Assembly (NCBI GenBank): GCA_937868485.1 | Contig: CALMML010000389.1 | Span: 1-45,766, forward strand | From: an uncultured Myxococcales bacterium | GTDB taxonomy: Bacteria; Myxococcota_A; Polyangia; Palsa-1104; JAEUJZ01 | Reading direction: 5' to 3' | DNA length: 45,766 nucleotides | In this document: in pieces, positions 24,993-36,723 of the stretch | How the letters are laid out: the number at the start of each line of letters is the position of its first letter | How positions within the stretch are numbered: position 1 is the first letter of the stretch | Notes under the pieces: model-generated | Seen by the model: only the letters and a program-made list of their open reading frames with translations | Database searches by the model: none | Told to the model about the DNA's origin: nothing | Position numbers and translations under genes: made by a program

Positions 24993-27539
24993 ATGCCTGC
25001 CCGAGGTCGTAAAGCCGCTTCTTCGTCCACATCTCCCACGGAGCCGCCTGCCCCTACTGCGGCTGACGTTCCGTCGGTGATATCGACAAGCGACACGACA
25101 CCGAACCCGGGCTCCGATACAGAGCCAGCCCCGCGCGGTCGTCGCAAGCAAGTGCCGGTTCTGACCGAAGACGATCTGACGATTCGACCCTCGATTGCAG
25201 AGCTGCTCGACAAGCTACCGACCGATCCCGGCGTCTACCTGATGAAGGACAAGCGCGGGCGCATCATCTACGTCGGCAAAGCCAAAAACCTCAGAAGCCG
25301 CGTTCGCAACTACTTCCAGCGCTCCGGCGACAACCGACCGTTTGTGAAGCTGCTCGATCGGATCTTGGCCGACATCGAGACGGTCATCACCAGCAGCGAA
25401 AAAGAAGCGCTCCTGCTTGAAAACAACCTGATCAAGCAGCACAAGCCGCGCTTTAACGTCCGTCTCGTCGATGACAAGAACTACCTGGTGCTGCGGCTCG
25501 ATCCCAAGGCGCGCTATCCCCGTCTGGAAGTGACCCGCAAGATTCGCGAAGACGGCGCACGCTATTTCGGTCCGTATCACTCCGCGCGAGCCTGTCGTCA
25601 GACGCTGGAGGTGATCGGTCGGCACTTTCGGCTGCGCACCTGCACCGATCAAGTGATGAACGGTCGTCGCAGGCCGTGTCTGGAATATCAGATCAAGCGC
25701 TGTGATGCGCCGTGTGTGCTGCCGGTGCCTCCGTCGCAGTACGCCGAGCAGGTTCGTGACGTTGCGCTGTTTTTGGAACACAAGTCGAGCGAGCTGCTCG
25801 ATCGGCTGCGCAGCCGCATGATGTCGGCGTCCGATAGCCTGGAGTTTGAGACGGCAGCGGCGCTGCGTGATCAGCTCAAAGCGATCGAAATCACGCTGGA
25901 ACGTCAGCACGCCGTGGCGACCCAGTTTGTCGATCAAGATGTGATCGGCTACTACCGCGAAGGCGACGTGCTGGAGATCGCGGTGCTGCTCGTTCGCCAA
26001 GGAAAGCTCGTCGGTCGGCGGACGTTTCGCTGCACCGGACAAGAGTTTCCCGACGAAGAGTCGATCTCGTCGTTTGTCAGCCAGTATTACGATCGTCCCG
26101 GCATCGAGATTCCCGACGAGGTGCTCTTGCCGCTGGCGATTGAAGATCAGCAGGCCAAGTCCGACTGGCTGCGCGAGCGCACCGAGGAGCTGTTTGGCCG
26201 CGCGCGCAAGGTCGAGGTGCAAGCGCCAAAGCGTGGGCCTCGGCAAAAGCTCGTCGAGCTGGCCAGCAAGAACGCGGCGGCGGCCTATGCGTCGCGACGG
26301 AATCGCACCAAAGACACCGAAGCGGCGCTCGGTAAGCTTCAGCGGCGGCTCGGGCTCAAGAAGCTGCCGATGCGCATCGAGTGCTTCGACATCTCGCACC
26401 TGCAAGGCACCGATACCGTGGCCTCTCGCGTGGTGTTTCTCGATGGAGAGCCCGCCAAACACCTGTATCGGACCTTCAAGGTTCGCTCGGTGGAAAACGA
26501 CGACTTTGCCGCGATGTATGAGGTCCTGTCGCGGCGCTTCCGACGCGCGCTCGGCAAGACAACAGGGCAGGGCGGCGGTGGCGAAGACGTCGGCTTTTCG
26601 TCCGCCAACGTGGCACGGCGACGTTCCGAAGCGCTGCTGCCGGTTGCGATCCGCGCTCCTTCTGCCGAAGCCCCCGCCGAAGTCGTCGATGTTCCTGAGT
26701 GGAGCGATGCCGAGCCCGATGATGTCGAAGCCGCCGATGCCCAGGCCGAAGCCGCGCTTGGGGACTTGGCCCTGATCGATGGCGACGAAGCGTCCGATCC
26801 CAAGAGCGAAGATCCGTGGAGCTTGCCCGACCTGCTGGTCATCGATGGTGGCAAAGGACAGCTGGCAACGGCGCTCGCGGCGCTCAAAGACATTGGCATC
26901 AACTGGGCGACGGAGCTGGATGTCATCGGCCTGGCCAAAGAGCGCGAAGACGTACGCGGCGATCGCAAGCCGGATCGCGTGTTTCTGCCTCGGACCAAAG
27001 ATCCGATTCGGCTGCGCGACAACACCGCAGAGCTGTTTGTGCTGTCACGGATTCGCGACGAAGCGCACCGCTTTGCCGTCAGCTTTCACCAGAAGCTGCG
27101 GGAAAAGCGCACGATCCGATCGCAGCTCCAAGAGATTCCAGGCATCGGGCCTCGGCGTCAGCAGGCGCTGCTGCGGGCGCTCGGCAGTGTTCGGCGGATT
27201 CGGGTGGCCAGTCGCCAAGAGCTGCTGGCGGTTTCCGGCATGACCGAAGCGGCGGCGGATGCGGTGCTGCGCTTCTTTGTCGATGCGCGCGGCGGCGAGC
27301 CAGCGCCCCTGTCAGTCGAGAATCAGCCAATGACCCGACCGATCGCCACGCCACGCCCGCCCAGCGCGCCGCCGCCTGGGAAGGACGCGGACAGTCCCGC
27401 TGAAGACGTGGTGGAACACGCAGCCGCCGCAGAGCTAACCGCCCTGGCTGTCGACGAAAGCGAAGACGATCTGGCGCGCTCGGTGGCGGAGCTGTTGACC
27501 GATGAAGCCGCAGCGGCTCGGTCCGATTCGGGAAGCTAG
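24993..27539 (+). CDS. uvrC: UvrABC system protein C, with extra segments
   Basis: The nuclease subunit of nucleotide excision repair; it makes both incisions around a lesion held by UvrB. From ATG 24993 it has 848 residues, against about 600 usually. A disordered N-terminal extension of about 65 residues precedes the GIY-YIG domain (GVYLMKDKRGRIIYVGKAKNL). A Cys-containing region, the UvrB-binding UVR motif (about 280-315), the RNase H-like endonuclease (IECFDISH; LLVIDGGKGQL) and a helix-hairpin-helix pair (IPGIGPRRQQALL) follow. An insert of about 85 acidic, Ala/Asp/Glu-rich residues interrupts the endonuclease between FRRALGK and DLLVIDGG. A disordered acidic tail of about 80 residues ends it. 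A TTG at 24957 is an alternative start. Neither start has a good ribosome site. Confidence 0.93.
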   Translation: MPARGRKAASSSTSPTEPPAPTAADVPSVISTSDTTPNPGSDTEPAPRGRRKQVPVLTEDDLTIRPSIAELLDKLPTDPGVYLMKDKRGRIIYVGKAKNLRSRVRNYFQRSGDNRPFVKLLDRILADIETVITSSEKEALLLENNLIKQHKPRFNVRLVDDKNYLVLRLDPKARYPRLEVTRKIREDGARYFGPYHSARACRQTLEVIGRHFRLRTCTDQVMNGRRRPCLEYQIKRCDAPCVLPVPPSQYAEQVRDVALFLEHKSSELLDRLRSRMMSASDSLEFETAAALRDQLKAIEITLERQHAVATQFVDQDVIGYYREGDVLEIAVLLVRQGKLVGRRTFRCTGQEFPDEESISSFVSQYYDRPGIEIPDEVLLPLAIEDQQAKSDWLRERTEELFGRARKVEVQAPKRGPRQKLVELASKNAAAAYASRRNRTKDTEAALGKLQRRLGLKKLPMRIECFDISHLQGTDTVASRVVFLDGEPAKHLYRTFKVRSVENDDFAAMYEVLSRRFRRALGKTTGQGGGGEDVGFSSANVARRRSEALLPVAIRAPSAEAPAEVVDVPEWSDAEPDDVEAADAQAEAALGDLALIDGDEASDPKSEDPWSLPDLLVIDGGKGQLATALAALKDIGINWATELDVIGLAKEREDVRGDRKPDRVFLPRTKDPIRLRDNTAELFVLSRIRDEAHRFAVSFHQKLREKRTIRSQLQEIPGIGPRRQQALLRALGSVRRIRVASRQELLAVSGMTEAAADAVLRFFVDARGGEPAPLSVENQPMTRPIATPRPPSAPPPGKDADSPAEDVVEHAAAAELTALAVDESEDDLARSVAELLTDEAAAARSDSGS

Positions 27540-27874
27540 TTGCCCGACCACTTGGCCAATTTTTTGCCCTGCGTTGGGGCTGTCTTCCCGTCGCTGGCTG
27601 GCAACTTAGCGGCCTGGAGCGTTTCCAGAATTGCACTGCCTTACCCTACATGTTAAGTAGCGATCCTCTTGTGGTTACGGCGGCTTGTGCGGTGGTTTTT
27701 CGTCAGTTTCCGTCGTCACTTCGAGGGAAAAGCAAGACCTGAATCGGTAACACAACTTTTTTTCAGCCCGTAGGTCCGGGGGGCTGAAGCGCTTGGCCTG
27801 TAGCTAGCCTGTTGGGCATCCTTTTGTCCGACGGACGACCTGCCTGGCCAACGCTCGAATTGAGGAATGAGCAC
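27540..27874. other. Intergenic leader of nrdJ, no gene seen
   Basis: A 335-bp stretch between uvrC and nrdJ, less GC-rich than its flanks, with T-runs near 27560 and 27752. I see no ORF with coding character. I found no cobalamin riboswitch core and no NrdR-type box by eye, though a B12-dependent enzyme follows. A hairpin at about 27759-27781 (CAGCCC with GGGCTG) is preceded, not followed, by T7 on the plus strand, so it is not a standard terminator. Promoter elements for nrdJ presumably lie here. Confidence 0.6.
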
Positions 27875-30901
<3,027 letters not shown>

Positions 30902-30936
30902 TCTCTTCGTCTCCCCCCGCTTCCAAAGCCCCCTGA

Positions 30937-31088
30937 GCGCGATCGGAATGAAACGGATCGCGCGCCCAGCACTTCCCCCCGCGATCAAAATGAAACAACC
31001 CGCGATCTAGGCGCTTCCGCCCTCGATCGGAATGAAACGACCCGCGATCTGGGCGCTCCCCAGCGCGATCGGAATGAAACGGATCGCG
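30937..31088. repeat. Four tandem copies of a 42-bp hairpin-containing repeat
   Basis: The core GATC-[GA]2-AATGAAAC begins at 30941, 30983, 31025 and 31067, exactly 42 bp apart. The bases between cores are also related (CGCGATCTGGGCGCTCCC-like), so the whole 42-mer is duplicated, unlike CRISPR spacers. In copies 1 and 4 the core is flanked by GCGCGATC and GATCGCG[CT], a 7-8-bp stem with an 11-base loop. The period is a multiple of three, and on the minus strand each unit reads [RC]FI[PL]I..., but an in-frame stop argues against coding. The array sits between the convergent nrdJ and hypothetical genes. Confidence 0.92.
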
Positions 31089-31133
31089 TCTTGGGGAGCT
31101 TTCCCTACATGGCGGATGAGCGCAGGCGTTGGC

Positions 31134-31901
31134 TTAGCTGCCGAGCGGCGGTCCATCCGGTGGGGCACCAGGATCATCGGGCGGATCAGCGTCTTTGCGA
31201 CGACGGCCCGACAGCGGACGGAGCTTGTCGGCCAGCGCCTGCTCCCCCGCAGAGAGCAGAAGGGCCGACAGCACGGCGGTGGTGGCGCTGTAGCGGCGGT
31301 CATACTCGGCCATGGCCTGGTTGCGCGCCGACAGCGTGACCTCGGCCTCGCGCACTTCCCGAGACACCGCGCTCAGCGCCTTGCTCAGGCTGGCGGCGGC
31401 GGGTCGTAGCTCTGCCTCGATCTCTTTGAGGTTTACTTCCGCCCCCTTGCGACGCGGCTTGGGCAGCTTGACCGTGCCCAGCGCCGACAGCACCGCCGTC
31501 GCTTGACGGGACACCGCGACCGCATCCGAGGGCGTGTCCCCGATGATGCCCAGCTCCTGCACCGCCGACGGGTCGTACATCACCGACACCATCTCGCGCA
31601 GTGAAATGAGCTGTCCCCGCACCTCGCTCGCCGCGTCATCACGGGCCCGACGCGGGGCTGCGTCATCGGCCAGCTCGCGCTCATGCGCCAGGTCCGCCGC
31701 GATCAGGGTCTTTTGCGCGTCCGCCAGCCAGCGCAGAAACAGCGCCGACACCTGCGCAAAGTCGGGCAGCGTCTCCCCCCGCTGAAGGTGCGGCGACAGC
31801 TCGCTCTTGAGCCGTGCCGTCAGCGCCGTTACATGTGTCTCGCTGGTGGCCAGCACCAGCTCCCCCAGCTTCTGTCTGTCAATGACCTGCTTGGATGCCA
31901 C
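31134..31901 (-). CDS. Hypothetical helical protein downstream of polA
   Basis: A 255-residue protein I do not recognise. GTG 31901 is chosen because GAGG lies 5 bases upstream and because codons before it look non-coding. The protein is almost entirely helical and rich in Ala, Leu, Arg and Glu, with no signal peptide. It ends in a basic patch (SGRRRKDADP) and a Pro/Gly/Asp-rich tail. The middle has heptad-like spacing, so an oligomeric helical bundle is possible. It starts 77 bp after the polA stop on the same strand and may be co-transcribed with it. No function is assigned. Confidence 0.68.
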   Translation of the reverse strand: MASKQVIDRQKLGELVLATSETHVTALTARLKSELSPHLQRGETLPDFAQVSALFLRWLADAQKTLIAADLAHERELADDAAPRRARDDAASEVRGQLISLREMVSVMYDPSAVQELGIIGDTPSDAVAVSRQATAVLSALGTVKLPKPRRKGAEVNLKEIEAELRPAAASLSKALSAVSREVREAEVTLSARNQAMAEYDRRYSATTAVLSALLLSAGEQALADKLRPLSGRRRKDADPPDDPGAPPDGPPLGS

Positions 31902-31977
31902 GTCAGCCTCACTCCCAGGCGTGAATCGCCGGTGGCCCCTGTAGTAGACATCCTGCTGCGGGCGCGCAAGGGGTGGA

Positions 31978-34893
31978 TTAACAGTCCGACCAGTTTGTTG
32001 CGGAGCCGACGTCCACCACCAGCGGCACCGACAGCGTCTCGGCCTGCTCCATCGTCTGCTTGACCAGCGCGCAGACCGAATCGGTGGCGGCGATCGGCGC
32101 TTCCAGCACCAGCTCATCGTGGACCGTCAGCAGCATGCGGGTCGTCGGAGCCTGCTGTTCCAGCACCCGCTGCACGTCGATCATCGCCTGCTTGAGAATG
32201 TCCGCCGCCGTCCCCTGAATCGGCGTGTTCTTGGCCATCCGCTCGGCGTAGCCACGCATCGGAAAGTTCTTGCTGGTCAGATCGGGCAGGGGCCGGAAGC
32301 GACCACGCAGGGTCCGGGCACCTCCGTCGCTGCGAGCCCGCCGCACCAGCTCGTCCATGAACGATCGGACGCCGTGGTAGCGCGCGAAGTATTCCTCAAT
32401 GTACTTTTTGGCCAGCCGCCGTTCGATCTGAAGGCGCGTCGCCAGGCCGTAGTCGGTCAGGCCGTAGACGATGCCGTAGTTGATCATCTTGGCGGCGCGG
32501 CGCTTGTCGGACTGCTTGCCTTCTTCGGGGCCAAACATCTCGATCGCGGTGCGGGTGTGAACGTCTTCGCCCGACCGGAAGCTATCGACGAGCAGCGGAT
32601 CTTGCGACAGGTGGGCCAGCACCCGCAGCTCAATCTGCGAGTAGTCGGCGGCAATCAGGACATGGCCGGGCGCTGCGACAAAGGCGGCGCGGATCTGTTG
32701 GCCCAGCTCGCTGCGGATCGGGATGTTTTGCAGGTTGGGATCGGTCGAAGACAGCCGTCCGGTCGCGGCCACCACTTGCTGGTAGGTGGTATGCAGCCGT
32801 CCGCTCTGCTTGCTGACGAGCAGGGGCAGCGCATCGATGTACGTGCCCTTGAGCTTGGTCAGGCTGCGGTGCTCCATGATCTGCTCGGCGATCGGATAGT
32901 CGGCGGCCAGCGCTTCGAGCACCTCGGCATCGACCGACAGGCCGGTCTTGCCCTTGGTCTTCTTCATCGGCGGCAGACCCAGCTTCACAAACAGCAGCTC
33001 GGCCAGCTGCTTGGGCGAGTTCAGGTTGACCCCGGTGCCTGCCTGCTGCTCGATCTGCGTCTCCAAGGCGTCGAGCTTGGCCGCGACCTCGGTCGAAAGC
33101 GCTGCCAGCACCGACGTATCCAGGCAGATGCCGTAGCCTTCGATGTCGGCCAGCACCGTCGCGAGCGGCAGCTCAAGCTGCTGGAGCAGTGCATAGGACG
33201 CGGCGCTAAGCGCTGGCAGCAGCGCGCCCCCGGTCAGCAGCGTGGCCCGCGCTTCCCCGCCCGTCAGCTCGGCAGCACGGCGAAGCTCGACCGCATCAAG
33301 CCGCAGCGTGGTCTTGCCCGCCTGACAGACCGCCTTGCGCTCCAAAAGCGGCGGATATCCCGGCGGCAGGGTCCGGGTGATCAGCGCCGAGAGCGCATGA
33401 TCTTCGCCCGCATCAAGCAGATACGAGCACAGCGCCGGGTCGGTGATCATCCCGCCCAGCCGAATCCCGAGCCCGAGCAGCGCTTGCTGCGTCTCTTTGG
33501 CCCCGTACACCGCTTTGGGCAGGCGCGCATCTTCCAAGATCGGACGCAGCCGCTCGATGACCAGCTCTCGGCCAAGCTGCGGCTCGACGCCCAGGTAGCG
33601 ATGGCCAAACGGCACGTACCACGGCGGCTGACTCGCGACGCACAGCGACAGCCCACACAGCGGAGACAGCCGCGCGTTGTGCCCGCTGTGTCCGTCGTCG
33701 CACCAAGCGGGCGTAACCGCCACGAGCGGCGCTTGTCCAGGGGCCACCAGGGCCGACAGCGCCTGCGTCACCTGCGCAAGGGCCGCTTCCGTCAGCACGA
33801 GCTGGGGGGGACCGTCCGTAGCGGCGATGGCAGCGGCCAGGTCAAAGGCGGGGGCCGGACTTCCTTGTTCCGGGGCCGTCGGAACCACGGGGGCGGCAGC
33901 GGCAGGGCTTTCGGCAGGCGCGGCGGCAGCGGTCGGCAGCGGGACGGGGGCGGGTGTCGCGGCTCCAGACTCCAGGGCCTTGGCGGCTTCCGACAGATCG
34001 GGCATTCCCGGCATGCCACCCGGTGCCACGAGCCGCCGATAGAGCGTCGTAAACTCCAGCTCTTTGAGCAGCTGGAGCAGCGGCAGCGGGTCGACGGTCT
34101 GGCGGCTGAGCGCATCCAGCGCAGGCAGCCCCGGCAGGTCTTCTTCGAGCGCCACCAGCTCTCGCACCAGGCGAAGCTGCGCTTCATGTGACGTGAGCGC
34201 CGCGATGATCTTGTCTTTGCCTCGGACGCTCACTTCGTCTCGCCGGGCAATCAGCGACTCCAGCGAGCCAAACTGCACGATGAGCTGCGCGGCGGTCTTC
34301 GGTCCGACACCGGGGATGCCAGGCAGGTTGTCGCTGGCGTCGCCCATCAGCGCCAGCACGTCGCCGAGCTGACTGGGCGGCACGCCCCACTTTTCGACGA
34401 CCTCTGCTTCGCCAAACAGCTTGCCGCGTCCCTCTTCCTTCATCGTATCGAGCAGCTGAATGTGGCCATCGCGACACAGCTGCATCAGATCTTTGTCGGA
34501 CGAGACAATCACGACCTGCTCGCCGCGCTGCTCGGCCCGCCGCGCAAGCGTCGCCATCACGTCGTCCGCTTCCGCATCGCGGGCTTGCAGGCAGACCACA
34601 CCCAGCGCGGACACCAGCTTGGCGGCCAGGTCAAACTGCGGCACCAGCTCGACGGGACACTCGGCGCGATTTTGCTTATAGGCCGGGAACCGCTCGGCGC
34701 GCTTGTCTTTGCCGCCTGCGTCGAACACCACCGCCAGGTGCGTTGGCTTGTGCTCGCCGATGAGCCGCAGCAGCATGGACGCAAAGCCCCGCACCGCGCC
34801 CGTCGGGACGCCTTTCGACGACACCATCATGGGCATCGCGTGAAACGCCCGAAACAGAAAGTTAGAACCGTCCACCAAGTAGAGCGAAGACAT
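31978..34893 (-). CDS. polA: DNA polymerase I
   Basis: A 971-residue repair and Okazaki-fragment-processing polymerase. Residues 1 to about 290 are the 5'-nuclease (LYLVDGSNFLFRAFHA; DAEADDVMA; SSDKDLMQL; GIPGVGPKTA). About 300-350 is an Ala/Pro-rich linker. About 350-560 is the 3'-5' exonuclease fold, but the DxE pair is missing (PLVAVTPAW at that place) and the final acidic site is also absent, so proofreading is probably dead. About 570-971 is the family A polymerase: DYSQIELRVL (motif A Asp), KRRAAKMINYGIVYG (O-helix, motif B) and TVHDELVLE (motif C). The start matches the family. The short leader separates it from a tRNA terminator upstream. A hypothetical gene follows. Confidence 0.96.
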   Translation of the reverse strand: MSSLYLVDGSNFLFRAFHAMPMMVSSKGVPTGAVRGFASMLLRLIGEHKPTHLAVVFDAGGKDKRAERFPAYKQNRAECPVELVPQFDLAAKLVSALGVVCLQARDAEADDVMATLARRAEQRGEQVVIVSSDKDLMQLCRDGHIQLLDTMKEEGRGKLFGEAEVVEKWGVPPSQLGDVLALMGDASDNLPGIPGVGPKTAAQLIVQFGSLESLIARRDEVSVRGKDKIIAALTSHEAQLRLVRELVALEEDLPGLPALDALSRQTVDPLPLLQLLKELEFTTLYRRLVAPGGMPGMPDLSEAAKALESGAATPAPVPLPTAAAAPAESPAAAAPVVPTAPEQGSPAPAFDLAAAIAATDGPPQLVLTEAALAQVTQALSALVAPGQAPLVAVTPAWCDDGHSGHNARLSPLCGLSLCVASQPPWYVPFGHRYLGVEPQLGRELVIERLRPILEDARLPKAVYGAKETQQALLGLGIRLGGMITDPALCSYLLDAGEDHALSALITRTLPPGYPPLLERKAVCQAGKTTLRLDAVELRRAAELTGGEARATLLTGGALLPALSAASYALLQQLELPLATVLADIEGYGICLDTSVLAALSTEVAAKLDALETQIEQQAGTGVNLNSPKQLAELLFVKLGLPPMKKTKGKTGLSVDAEVLEALAADYPIAEQIMEHRSLTKLKGTYIDALPLLVSKQSGRLHTTYQQVVAATGRLSSTDPNLQNIPIRSELGQQIRAAFVAAPGHVLIAADYSQIELRVLAHLSQDPLLVDSFRSGEDVHTRTAIEMFGPEEGKQSDKRRAAKMINYGIVYGLTDYGLATRLQIERRLAKKYIEEYFARYHGVRSFMDELVRRARSDGGARTLRGRFRPLPDLTSKNFPMRGYAERMAKNTPIQGTAADILKQAMIDVQRVLEQQAPTTRMLLTVHDELVLEAPIAATDSVCALVKQTMEQAETLSVPLVVDVGSATNWSDC

Positions 34894-34984
34894 GGCGGCA
34901 GACTAGCAGAACCCACCGACATGACCGCGACGGCACCGCTGGAAAATGACAGCGAAGGGCGGCGGGGCTGCACACGGAGCCCAG

Positions 34985-35096
<112 letters not shown>

Positions 35097-35112
35097 AAAC
35101 GACGAGAGACAC

Positions 35113-35141
35113 ATCTATCAAAGGGCTTCCGCAAGCGTCAA
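35113..35141 (-). promoter_or_regulatory. Sigma-70-type promoter of tRNA-Pro
   Basis: On the minus strand TTGACG (35141-35136) and ATAGAT (35118-35113) are separated by 17 bp, close to the -35/-10 consensus. The -10 ends about 16 bp before the mature tRNA, which fits a short 5' leader trimmed by RNase P. Confidence 0.55.
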
Positions 35142-35232
35142 GAAATACTTCAGGAAATCCTACATTTACACCCGACGGAGCCCGCGCACTGCGGATCGGG
35201 CTGCGCAAGACTGGCCGAAGGGCCCGGCGTGG

Positions 35233-36663
35233 CTAGTCTTCGTCGCGACCGCTGCGCATGGCGGCTACAAAGGCGGCCAGGGCGGCTTCTTCTTCGTCGT
35301 GAAGCTGCTCATATTCGCCGGATGGAATCGTGCGGGCGGCGGGGGTCGTCTCTTCGACGACGGCTTCCGCTGCGGGCGGGCGATCGTGCTCGTGTTCATC
35401 GAAGCTGCGACGCCGACGCCGATCCCCGTGCTTGCGCTCGCGCTCGGGGGCAAAGTCCCGACGGCTGCCTTCGCTCTCTTCGCCGAGCACGTACGGTCCG
35501 GGCAGCGGCCACTCGGCAATCTCTTGGGCAATCGCTGCTTCACTTTCGCCCATCGCCAGTCGCTGCACCTTATAGAACAGCGCATGGAGTCCCTGGGCGG
35601 GCCGTAGCTCGTCGCGGTGCAGCAGGCTGGGGGGCAGCTTGCCGCCGCGCAGTCGGGCTTGGGCGATCCGCCGCTGAACCAGCAGCAGGTGCTTGGCTTG
35701 GTCAACATCGCGACGGGCAATCCGCAGCCGCGCACACAGCGGCGACAGCAGATCGGTGATGAAGTCGAGCGGCGCGGGCTGCTTGCGGCTCTCGGGCTCG
35801 AAGATGGGCAGCAGCTGCGGCAGAAACAGCGTGACCAGCAGCACGGCATTGACCGGCACATCACCAGCGGCAACGTGGCGATCGATCTCATGCAGATAGG
35901 GGTCGAGCAGGCCCGGCTGCTCCACAAGCTGAGGGGCCACTTCCGGCAGCAGCACGTCGAGCAGACCGCACTCCCGCAAGAGCATCAGCGATTCCACCGC
36001 CGCGCCACCCCGCAGCAGCCGATAGATCTCTTCCAGCACGCGCGGCACCGGGCTCTTTTCCAGCTCTTTGCCGTGGCTGAGCAGCGCGCGATAGGTCTGG
36101 TCTTCGATGTCAAAGCCAAGCCGCGCCGCAAACTTGACCGCCCGCAGCATGCGCACCGGATCTTCGCGGAAGCGGACGTTCGGGTCGCCAATGGTGCGCA
36201 CCGATCGGCTGGCGAGATCGGACAGACCGTCTACGTAGTCGATGACCTGCTCGGCGCCGATGTCATAAAAGAGCCCGTTGACGGTGAAGTCGCGGCGGCG
36301 GGCGTCCTGCTCCGCGGTGCCAAAGACGTTGTCGCGATGGATGTACAGCTCGTCACCGGGGGCGTTTTCGTCTTCCTCGCGAGGGTTTGCGCGGAAGGTC
36401 GCCGTCTCGATGATCTTGTTTCCGAAGATGATGTGCGCGAGTCGGAAGCGTCGACCGATGATCCGACAGTTGCGGAATAGCTCGCGGACTTCACTCGGCG
36501 TGGCATCGGTGGCGATGTCGAAGTCCTTGGGCGAGCGACCGAGCAACAGATCGCGGACGCAGCCACCGACGAGATAGGCTTTGTGGCCGCTCCGCGTCAG
36601 GTGACGAATCACCTTTTGGGCTTCTGGGATGATTTGATCGAGTGGAATGACCGGCGCCGACAT
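35233..36663 (-). CDS. pcnB: Poly(A) polymerase I (PcnB-type nucleotidyltransferase)
   Basis: A 476-residue class II nucleotidyltransferase. YLVGGCVRDLLLGRSPKDFD (30-49) contains the G-G and D-x-D catalytic motif for two Mg ions. LFRNCRIIGRRFRLAHI (62-78) is characteristic of the PcnB poly(A) polymerases rather than CCA-adding enzymes, as is RRRDFTVNGLFYD. The head, neck and body helices follow to about 390. A charged, low-complexity tail (about 400-476, RERKHGDRRRRRSF then acidic) resembles the basic RNA-binding tail of E. coli PcnB. It would add 3' A-tails that speed RNA decay. A CCA-adding role cannot be fully excluded from sequence alone, and the adjacent tRNA lacks an encoded CCA. Confidence 0.87.
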   Translation of the reverse strand: MSAPVIPLDQIIPEAQKVIRHLTRSGHKAYLVGGCVRDLLLGRSPKDFDIATDATPSEVRELFRNCRIIGRRFRLAHIIFGNKIIETATFRANPREEDENAPGDELYIHRDNVFGTAEQDARRRDFTVNGLFYDIGAEQVIDYVDGLSDLASRSVRTIGDPNVRFREDPVRMLRAVKFAARLGFDIEDQTYRALLSHGKELEKSPVPRVLEEIYRLLRGGAAVESLMLLRECGLLDVLLPEVAPQLVEQPGLLDPYLHEIDRHVAAGDVPVNAVLLVTLFLPQLLPIFEPESRKQPAPLDFITDLLSPLCARLRIARRDVDQAKHLLLVQRRIAQARLRGGKLPPSLLHRDELRPAQGLHALFYKVQRLAMGESEAAIAQEIAEWPLPGPYVLGEESEGSRRDFAPERERKHGDRRRRRSFDEHEHDRPPAAEAVVEETTPAARTIPSGEYEQLHDEEEAALAAFVAAMRSGRDED

Positions 36664-36723
36664 ACCGTGGAGGGGCGTACCATATCATCGGGGCTGCTGC
36701 AATGTTTCCCCTCGGTGGATTCG

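Noticed and set aside
27759-27781. Rho-independent terminator upstream of nrdJ
   Set aside because: The T-run precedes the hairpin on the plus strand, and A residues follow it on the minus strand; neither orientation gives a stem followed by U residues.
30937-31088. CRISPR array (repeats ending in GAAAC, regular spacing)
   Set aside because: The intervals between cores are related to each other, there are only four units, the 42-bp period is too short for a normal repeat plus spacer, and no cas genes are nearby.
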